From: Hirsutella rhossiliensis
Lineage: Eukaryota; Ascomycota; Sordariomycetes; Hypocreales; Ophiocordycipitaceae
NCBI RefSeq assembly: GCF_020360975.1
Contig: NW_025408681.1
Coordinates: 930,001-994,000, forward strand
DNA length: 64,000 nucleotides
Reading direction: 5' to 3'
In this document: positions 55,691 through 64,000 of the stretch, piece after piece
Layout of the letters: every line of letters begins with the position of its first letter
Position numbering within the stretch: the stretch's first letter is position 1
Made by a program: the position numbers and the translations under genes
Notes under the pieces: model-generated
Seen by the model: only the letters and a program-made list of their open reading frames with translations
Databases searched by the model: none
Told to the model about the DNA's origin: nothing

Positions 55691-56907
55691 GAATTATGAG
55701 CCCTCTTATTATGATAATCGACGACCAGCACCGCCTCTCTGTACTCCAAATCAGCTTCACATCATGCCAATCCGCGGAAGCGTGGCCTGGTCCCGCCGCG
55801 CTGCCCCGCCCCTGCTCCTCCTCTGCCAGTCTCCTGCGTCTGGGCTCCTCGTCATTTCCGTATACCAAAGGCAGGACGGCTGACAGGAGGCCAAGCCGCC
55901 TCCTGTCATCTTCACTGCGTAACCACCAAATGCAGTGCTTTGAGAGCCGAGTTGAGCCGAGTTTGCCTGGACTCTGACAGGGCGCATCGTATTCCATCGT
56001 TCGTAACCCCTTCCCCCCTGAGACGGCCATTTCCGGGTTGAATCCCATCGACAGCCATTTTTGTTCCCCAAGACCACACGACGACTGGATAATGCCGCTC
56101 CAGGTCTGTACCGCTGCGGCTGCCGATGCCCCGCGCTTCGTCAATGTCGAGGAGCATCGATGGTCCGGAACCGGATATCGCTGCTTTGTTTCTGCCGATT
56201 CCGACACGGTCCCATCAAGGACATCATCAAGGACCTACAAGACGGCCACGCCTGTCACTAGGCCAAAGTCGTCGACGCCGACCTCAGACCGCCGGCATGG
56301 AGCCATGCCATGACTGTGTTTGCGATGTGGTATTTCTTGGAAACGGTCTGAGAGGTTCAGCCTCCCACCATCGGGGGCAAGCTGCACGTCTAGCAGTCCC
56401 TCTCCTTTTCTCCACATCTCTTCGGTACGTCTTGTCCTCATTCCGTCACCCGACCTTCCACTGACCTTGGCAATGTCCTCTCAGCCCCAGAGACGGGCAC
56501 GGGCAGAATAAGAAGCACGTATTCGGTCAGGTGGAAATGGCCGCGACTGACTTGGCGAGATGGGCGGCCTTGCGGATGCCGAAACCATTACACTGCGGCC
56601 GGGGTCTGACGCCGAAGGGGCTGCACAGTCCGAGGTCGGATGTAGCCAAGAGGCCGCCGATCACCTTGAGGCAGGAACGTGTCTCTCCGCGCAATTCAAA
56701 GGCCTGCATCGGAGCTGACGTGGCCGTTCTCACGAATCGCTCCTCGCGCCCCGAACAACGTGTCCCGGAGCGCGAATCCATTAGTCCCAGGGCCCCCTAC
56801 ACGAGTGAGCCACGGCTCTGGTTAGCACGTAGACGCATTGCCGCCCCAATGCTCCGTTTGATTTTTCTCCTTCGTTCCTCGTCGGCTTGAAGCTGCGAGC
56901 CCCTGGA
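55691..56907. other. Intergenic region downstream of the velvet gene
   Basis: Open frames of up to about 170 codons occur on both strands but show no recognisable motifs, signal peptides or splice-consistent continuation. I do not call a gene. Confidence 0.4.
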
Positions 56908-58040
56908 CTAGTAGTACTGGGCTCCGGTAAAGTAATAACCGCTCGTCGACAGCGGCATGCCGAGGCCAGCACTCCTCGATGGCGTCGATGACGACGACGA
57001 AGACATGGCGTCGGCAGCCACGAGAAAGCTGGTTGGCGGGGCCGTGGTGACGACTCCGTGCAGAGGATCCATGTGCCCAAGGTCAGAGACGGCATAATTA
57101 TTCAGCGGCAGTTCCCGATCGTACGATGATCGCTTCGTCTGCCGGTCGAGGAATTCATCAGTCACGTCGGCGACACCCCTGTTTCGCTTCCGGGCAGCCA
57201 TGCCGCTCGAGTCTTTCCGAAGCCGAACCTTGACGCCCTGGTTGCTAAAAGTGCGCGTCAGCTGCGTCGAGTCGGCCATGCCGGGGAACAGCTTAGTGGA
57301 GAAGACGGTGAAGACGTTAGTGACGAGCTCCGAGACAAAGTAGAAGCTGGGCGAGGAGCTGCTCTGGTCGCGCTCGTAAAGTGTAAAGCGAAGGCGGAAC
57401 CGACCCTCGCGCTTGACGGAGAGGTCGCCGAAGACGAAGAAGCCGCCCTCGACATTGTCCGTGTCCCTGAGGCGATGGATAGAGGAGACCAAGGAGCCGA
57501 CGAGGTAGTTTGAAGGGAGCTCCTGGTCCTTTTCGGACGACTCGCCATAGTTTTCCGATACCAGCGATGAGGTCATGAAGAGGTAGGGGCCTATAGGTTT
57601 GCCCTCGAGTAAGGATCGTGTCCAAGCCAACTTTGCAGTTCAGGGGAACCAGCGTGGATGCGGAAGACTTACTGTCGTAGAGGCCGCTTTTACCATTGTT
57701 TCGCTTGTCCAGCAGCTGCACGATGGGAGGAGGGTCAATCGGCTTGCGGTCTGGAGCCGTCCACGTCAGCCTCGGGGGATGAGAAAGACGCCACGACTGG
57801 CCCTTGGGAAACCAGAGAGCGCGCACCTTTTTCTTTTCCTATCGCCACTCGAGCATGCATTGGCGCTTGCCGAAGCGTCAGCTGCCGTTGGGGATCGCCG
57901 TAGGTCTCGGCGTGGTGGTGCGGCGGCGAGTCTTCGGCAGCCAGAGGCAGCTCGCCGCCGCCCAGATACTGCAGGCTGGATGAATGTCGGCCGGTCTGTA
58001 GGAAAGGCATGTCGAGATAGCTTCCGGTGCTGCTGGCCAT
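56908..58040 (-). CDS. vosA: Velvet-domain regulator, VosA-like
   Basis: Three exons on the minus strand: 58040-57827, 57750-57673 and 57590-56908, giving 324 residues. Intron 1 (76 nt, GTGCGC, CTGAC branch, CAG) joins ARVAIGKEK to DRKPIDPPPIVQLLDK. Intron 2 (82 nt, GTAAGT...TAG) joins NNGKSGLYD to SPYLFMTSSLVSENYG. The velvet fold is clear: RQLTLRQAPMHARVAIGKEK, DRKPIDPPPIVQL, LVGSLVSSIHRLRDTDNVEG, GFFVFGDLSVKREGRFRLRF, LFPGMADSTQLTRTFSNQGV, KVRLRKD. The SPYLFM and SLVSSIHRLRDTDN segments fit VosA (Ryp2) better than VelB, VeA or VelC. A basic RKRNRG motif follows as a possible nuclear signal. VosA proteins bind DNA, dimerise with VelB, and control conidial maturation, trehalose and development. 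The frame is open upstream of 58040, so an extra 5' exon is possible. Confidence 0.85.
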
Positions 58041-61000
58041 GTTGAAGCTGGAGTCGTAGTGTGTGATGGTCGGTGCTTTGGCGCTCGTCGACGGGGAGCC
58101 GAGGTCGAGCAGACCAATACGCGGGGGTCCGGCGGGCTAGAGAGAGACAGAGGCTCTGAAACTCGGCTCAGATGTCCCGCAGGACAGTAAATGACGAACA
58201 GCTAGAGTGGTTTGCCGGGGACGGTTCCGGACAATGACAACTTTGGAAGAGATCAAGCCACTTTGAAATGGGTTTCCCGGCACAGACTGGCTACACCACC
58301 CTGATGCGGGCGAGATGCGAGATGAGTTGTGCCACTGGGGTACAACCAGGCCAAATAGGTCGGTAGTTTTTTTTCCGCCAAGGTAAGCAATTACCTCGAT
58401 TGGTTGGGTAATGTGCCTATCGTCTGGTAGCCCCTTGCCGGGGGGGGTGAAAGGGGGGTGGAGTGTGGTCAAGAAGCTTGCAGCGACCAGCACACAGCAA
58501 TCCAGAGACACTGGTATTTAAAACAAAAGGCTCGAGAGGACAATGTGGCGGTGGCGAGAAGATGAATGAAGGGGAAGGGGGGTGGGAGTGACGTGCCAAC
58601 AAAGAAACGTCGATGCTGCAAGAGAGCGGTTTGAGATTCGGAAATAGTCACCGAAGACGTGGGAGACTCCACGGTGGGGAGGGGGACCTGAAGTTGAAGA
58701 GAAGAGCTGCGGTTCCGGCCAGTCGAGCTGGCGAAGGCGGCGAGTATGTATTGTGCCGTCCAGAGACCAAGTGGAAGGGCCAAGAAACGAAGCATGGGCA
58801 AAACGGCATAAGCCGTCAGGGTGGAATCCGAGCACAGGTCGGACGCTTCGACGATTGCTATTTAGGGAAGACGAGCAGAAGTCCATGGCGTTGATTCAGG
58901 GGACTGGAGTCGTCAATCTCGGACTCGGGCTTTCCAAAGCTACTGAGAGGGGGGCGGGCATCACGGTACCCTTGCAACACAATCGGGATCGCGACGGGGC
59001 AACGAGACCCCGGCAAGGGGGGGCCCGGGGCAGAGGTAGCCCGCATTAGACTCGGGGGCGTCAGGTCTCGTCCCGCCTGACGGCCCCAGCCGAGGGCGAT
59101 GGTGACAGCAAAGGCCATGGGCCAGTCGGGGCAAATGCCATGTAGCCAAGTCCAGTAGCGCCTCCTGGGTAGGGTCCGGGCAAGGCTGGCCCAGGAGAAC
59201 AGCAAAGGCGGTTCGGTTGTTGCTCATCGACGGGTCTAAGAGCCGATGAAACTGGGCATGGGATGCAGACGGCGTCTCCAGCGAGCGAGCCGGCCCAGAG
59301 CCGCGGATCGGCGGAGCCAGACGTGGGTATAGGCCAAGTCGCCCAATATCAGGCTTACGGGACGAGTGCTTGATCTCTCTCTCCACCCCCCTTTCTGCCT
59401 GAGAGATGGAGCACGAGGCCAGAGGAAGGCGGAAAAGGCAGACCGGGCCAAGGGGGGTCGCGTCACTGGGGAGGCCAGGGTGAAGACGGATTGGCTGAGG
59501 ACATCCCACGCAGTGTCCATTGAGGTGGAGAGGCGGCAAGCAGAGACCAACGTGCGCCGTATCTGCACCCCAAAGTTCCCAAGGGCCCGTTCCAAAGAGG
59601 CATGGTATGGGCTTGGACGGGTATAACAGATACAACGTAGCCCATAATACCGCCCCCGTAGCTCGTGGGCCACGTTGGACAGACGCGTCGCTCCGTGCTC
59701 CGTGGGAAACAAGAGGGCCATCCCGAGGCTATATCAACGACCAAATATCGACCGGGGGGAGGGGGAGAGGACGCCAATCAGGCCAGGCCGGTGCAGGCTT
59801 TTCCTTTGCCGTTTGGTATGTATATATGTATTTGTTTTTTGCTGGCTCCGACGAGTGATTCACTTTGTCTTTTGCAATCTCCTTGGTCTTTGGCGCTGAC
59901 GATTTTCTCCTTTCGTGTCTTTCCAAGCCACCACCTACCTACCTTTGCAAGGCTCCGTTGCGCAAAGCCGGTGCCATTGTCGCCGGCTTGTCAACAAGGT
60001 CGCCGGCTTCGGGGTTGGCGAAGCAGACATTGATGACGGCGACGGCGACGGCGACGGACGGACGTCTTGGCTCGGCGCGTGCAAACAAAGGTCAAGGTGA
60101 CAGACAGTCATGACTCTCGGCCCGGCCCCGCCAGACGTCAGGATGGATTGACGTGAGGTCCAGCCGTCAAAGCATCGGGGAAGGGAGCGTTGCTCCCCTG
60201 ATCCCAGCCCGTTGTTGCGATTGGTCGGGCAAGCCGGATACAAGCAGGAATGGACGACGAGGTGAGAAGATAAACAGCAAAGGAAATAAAATGTCGCAGG
60301 AAAAGGAAAAAGTCTGTTGAAAAAATATGGGTAACGAGGTGGGAGAAGACGCTAGCACGAGTCTTGTAGCCAGGTCCCGTTTGTCTATCGCGAGTGCAGC
60401 GTGAGATGCTTGCCGACGTGCTTACCGGCCAGGTAGCAGTACGCAGTTCACGCTACGGGCCTCGCACTGGTCACCCTTTCTCAGGCTAGCTAATCCGCAA
60501 CGGGCACTAGTGGTAGTTGACGGACAAAATAAGAGGCTACGTCGATATATTCGTAGGTAGCAGCAGTATTGGCTTCATAAGAGCCGTTTTGGTGCCTAGT
60601 AATATGCATCGCTACCTCACGGAGCCCTCTAGTAGTGTCTCTAGTCGTTGGTAGGGACCCCATGCTAGCCACGACGGGCTGAAGGGGCCGCCGCTGGCCG
60701 GGAGATGGAGCAAGGCATGCGCTAACAGGAGCTTGCCTCGTGGAAGCACCCTTGTTGTTAGGACAAACGGTTGCCTTCCGCAAACGTCTCCGAGGCTAGT
60801 TCATTGTGGGACCAAAGTCTACTGTAGTAGTTAGGAATTGGGCGGTACATGGTAGTGCCTAAAAGGTAATAGGTGACGGACAGTCGGTAAGGTGCCGAGC
60901 AGTCAGAGGGGAAGAGCCTGCTCAGTCTCACTTTTTTTCTATCACCTACATACAGAGTACATACATACAGCCACAGCGCTGCACACCTACATACTGCAAG

Positions 61001-63888
61001 ATGCATACCTTCCTAGGAAGCAAGTGCTCGAGGAGGCGGGCTGGTACTCGCGCGCAACCGGCACACGTGCTGGCAGCAGACACTCGCGGCAGGTAGAGGG
61101 CAGGTATTATTCGGTCTGCGTGCGGCAAGGCAAGGCAGCCTTGCCGTGGCTGCATTTTCCACACGATCTTCCATGGCACCTTCCATCGAAATGCCCCAAG
61201 CTTTCCCCCAGTGGCGAACCTGCCGGTGCCTTCCTCCCGCCCTGCGCTCGATATGGGACTGTACGTACCGCGCCGCGATGTAACGGGTCTCCACTTCTCC
61301 AGCTACCGTAGAGCCACAGCCGCAGCCACAGCTACAGGGTAGCGGGTACGGATGGTACAGCACAGCACCTACCCGGTACCTACCTACCTACCTATGTAAC
61401 TGGGTACGGATAATACAGCTCAGGCTTGAGCGCTCCCAGGGGCCCCCTGTCGCGATCCTGCTTGCTGCCGTTAAAACAGGGGAGAATGGGTGATGGGTGG
61501 GGGCGGAAAGGGCGAGGCAAAGAGATGCCCATCTTGCCATCTACCTGCGACGGGCACGTACTGTACTGTATAATGCCTTCCTACAGTATTACTATGTATG
61601 ATAGTATAGCCGTGCATGATGTGATACCTGGGGGCGAAGTAGAGCAAAACAAAGGAAAACAGGGCCAACGTGCAGCGAGTGAAAGGGGAAGGCCTTGACG
61701 AGGGGGGCCTCACGACTGCCCAAGGGTATCCGTAGTTCCGTATGTACATACAAACGAACACAAAGGTATATCCTCAGTACAGACTGCAGCGTACAGTACG
61801 CAAATTCTGATGCATATTAGACACTGGCGGAGAGAGCTTGTGCAGTAGTTCCTGCCCTAGTACTGTAGGCCTTGAATGCAGATACCCAAGTCGGATTAGG
61901 TACCAAGACGACACACGAGAAAGTCTCGTACGACTTTGTTCGGCGCACGGTTCCGTCGAAGGGACGTTTCCTCGTTCCTTGTGGAGCTTGCTGCCAGAAG
62001 CGGTGAGAGACTGGCATGATGTAGGTGAGAGGCGCCATACCTGTCTGTAGAGATGAAGAAAGCGTGGAGTGGAAGCGGAAGAGGAAAAGAGATGCCTCGA
62101 CCCTCTCTCTATCCCCCCCTCTGCCTGTTTCAACCCCCCCTTCCTCCTTCCTAACAAGTCTGCAAAACGTCAGCCTTGGTGAGAAATGATGGGGAATCCT
62201 TTCTTCTTTCCTCTTACGAAGCAAAAGGAAGGAAAGACGGTCCATGTACATAATCTGACGCAGGATGCATGCAACTCGTTAAAGATTGACGGTACTAAGT
62301 ACACAATACGGGGATATCTGGCACTCCCTACCTCTCTACGGTACAGTAGGTCCTGCTCACTCACTGCCCAACTGAACAGCCCAGCTTATTAATAATAAGT
62401 ACGAATACTGACAGCACACTGAGCACAGTAATAACTGACACGACGGTACGACTTGCATGTCTAGCTTGGGGAAGCCACACCGAATTAGAAGCCCCTACGA
62501 CCCCGTGCTATTCGCGGCCTGTTCTGGCCCCCATCTTCACGTGCCACGCCCGTTGTCGTCGTCCGTCGTTGTGGGCTCGGCCGAGTGAGAGCCACAACCA
62601 AAGGTTTTCCCTTCCCACTGCCCGTCGACGGCGGGCGCGAGATCGCTTGCAAAACGGGGGTCATTTAATCAATATCGCCTCTCCTCCCCCTCCCCCTCCC
62701 CCGTTCCAAGATTGAGAGCGCCTGCATCCTCGCCTGCCGGGCCTGTCCCCCATGTGCCGCGTTCTGCCAAGGGGGGGGAGTCGCTTTGTCTCCAAGCCGC
62801 ACTACCGTCTACTTGCTATATGTGCCGTATTATACCCAAGGGGCAAAATGCCATGAATCTTGCATCATCGCCAACTCCGAGCCAAGACCACACCTCACCG
62901 TCTATTCTCAGGTCAAACGCACCTCGACAACTACACGCGCGGCCACACGTACTGCTCGACCGTCTCGGCAACCGGGTTCCTCCCCGCCCGTCCTAGGCAC
63001 ACATACCGTGAAGCCGACGACGAGAAAGGGAAAAAAAAGAAGACCCAAGATCCCCATGCCAGAGCTCCGAGGCTGTCCACCCCCCCCCCCCCCCCTCTCT
63101 CTGTGCTGCATCTCGGCCTTCTCCCTGTGGCCTCCCAGCCCCGTTAAACTCCGGACCCGAGGCGAGCAGGAGCAAAAAAGCAACACAGGCGACAAAAGTA
63201 AGGAAAAAAGAAACCCTTCAATCTTTACGGAGTCCATTAAACTCTGTCTCGTCTCCCCCTTCAGCCCGTGTTTTGTCATTGGATCCGCAAGTTCCTACGG
63301 CCAATCTTGGTTTCCAAGGGCCCTTTCCCAAAGCAAAGTCGAGGCACTTTTCCCATTCTTCTTTTCTTTTCTCTCCTCGTAGGAGAAAAAAAAAACCCTT
63401 ATTGACCCCGAAATCCCTCATCCAACCCACCCTCAAACCGGGGGGTCCGCCTGCTGCTGATGGCGCAACCTGGAGCTTGCCCCGTCAACGAGCCGTGCGC
63501 CTCCGTGCCCAAGAGGGAGGGAGAAAGAGAAAGGCGGCAATGTGCGCCCGACTCGACTCAGCCTCATTCGTGGGGGTAAGAAGTTCCAGACCTCGCTCGT
63601 CCCGTTCTCGTGGCCAAGGCGTTTCCGCAAGCCCTTGTGCGACAGTCTTATCCAGACTTCGCAGCCAGAGGGACGATGAGGAGGTTGGCTTACCGTCGGA
63701 CGAAACCGATTAGGAACAATCTCTCGCGACGCCCCAGCCGCAGCAAAGAGTTGAAACAGTGCAGACGCGCATGTTGTTCTATCGCTGGAATGTGTACAAG
63801 GAAGGTACCCCCATCGTTCGCCTCCCGCTTTCGCCCATCCATGGAGCATGATATGTGTCCCGTACATCTTGTATGTGAGCCCGGTGCT
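58041..63888. other. 5.8-kb stretch without a supported gene
   Basis: Includes the promoter of the velvet gene. I see poly-pyrimidine leader-like stretches, CCTACCTACC runs (59933-59945, 61379-61393), GACGGC repeats near 60036-60060, GTAC palindromes near 61558-61575 and 61776-61800, a C homopolymer at 63082-63096 and a TACGGAGT at 63226. A minus-strand frame at 60490-60783 ends TYEYIDVASYFVRQLPLVPV but carries no known motif. No coding region could be supported on either strand. Confidence 0.5.
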
Positions 63889-64000
63889 TCAGGCCTCGCT
63901 CCAGTGTCGGCGAGTGAGTCGCGTCATCATGACGACGGGACCGGCGCCGCCGTCTCCGCCTGTCCCGCCTCGGGCCTGTGCGCGCCGCCCTTGCTCACCA
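63889..64000 (-). CDS. Possible 3' end of a minus-strand gene cut by the window edge
   Basis: At the right edge the minus strand is open from the border to a TGA at 63889-63891. It reads GGTGGDGGAGPVVMMTRLTR then RHWSEA, which could be the tail of a protein whose body lies beyond the window. A second frame is also open to a nearby stop, so the choice is weak. No family can be named from 36 codons. Confidence 0.25.
   Translation of the reverse strand, partial: GEQGRRAQARGGTGGDGGAGPVVMMTRLTRRHWSEA

Noticed and set aside
55686..56207. Minus-strand open frame of 173 codons
   Set aside because: No recognisable motif, signal peptide or splice continuation; flanked by repeat-like DNA.
56527..56781. 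Minus-strand frame with a cysteine-containing C-terminus (CLKVIGGLLATSDLGLCSPF)
   Set aside because: Looks faintly protein-like, but too short, no signal peptide, and no family I can name.
60490..60783. Minus-strand frame of 97 codons ending YFVRQLPLVPVAD
   Set aside because: No motif or supporting exon; cannot be separated from a chance frame.
1..64000. CRISPR arrays, rRNA genes or a secondary-metabolite core gene
   Set aside because: No regularly spaced repeats, no rRNA-like stretches, and no PKS, NRPS or terpene-synthase motifs seen on either strand.

Overview
The window is nuclear DNA of a filamentous ascomycete, most likely a Sordariomycete (probably Hypocreales; I cannot name the species). 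The grounds are short 50-135 nt introns with GTATGT/GTAAGT/GTACGT donors and CTRAC-type branch points, GC-rich coding DNA, fungus-specific families (velvet, BLM10, REI1, HUL4 with an AZUL finger, SRP40), Ty1/copia remnants, and AT-rich blocks with the CpA-to-TpA signature of repeat-induced point mutation (RIP).

Layout. 1-5.1 kb is a transposon graveyard: a frameshifted Ty1/copia pol 3' end with a probable LTR, then about 3.6 kb of RIP-mutated DNA in which a calcipressin gene, the tail of a membrane protein and the start of a DDE transposase can still be read. 5.3-12.2 kb holds four minus-strand genes: a MYND/pRiA4b-ORF3 protein, a short-chain dehydrogenase, a cysteine-rich membrane-anchored surface protein and the pre-60S factor REI1. 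HUL4 (HECT ubiquitin ligase) lies divergently at 13.2-17.2 kb. 17.5-19.3 kb is a decayed AlkB-like locus. 19.7-25.5 kb carries an EngB/MRX8-type GTPase, a tRNA-like repeat, an Rsm1-type C3HC zinc-finger protein and SRP40. 26.1-35.2 kb holds an adenosine deaminase-family enzyme and the proteasome activator BLM10. 37.0-45.9 kb holds an unknown conserved-looking protein, a LYR-motif protein and an atypical protein kinase. 47.7-52.6 kb holds a bZIP factor and an isoaspartyl peptidase/L-asparaginase. 53.0-55.6 kb is a second decayed block, with the C-terminal part of a subtilisin-like protease. A VosA-like velvet regulator lies at 56.9-58.0 kb, and 58.1-63.9 kb has no gene I can support.

The genes are mostly housekeeping functions (ribosome maturation, mRNA export, proteolysis, mitochondrial GTPase) with developmental or nutritional regulators (VosA, bZIP). 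I see no biosynthetic cluster, CRISPR array or complete mobile element. Splice sites were inferred by eye, by joining open frames at consensus signals so that family motifs read continuously. The most unusual content is the RIP-inactivated pair of host-type genes at 2.2-3.9 kb, which implies that a duplicated gene-bearing segment, not only transposons, was mutated there.
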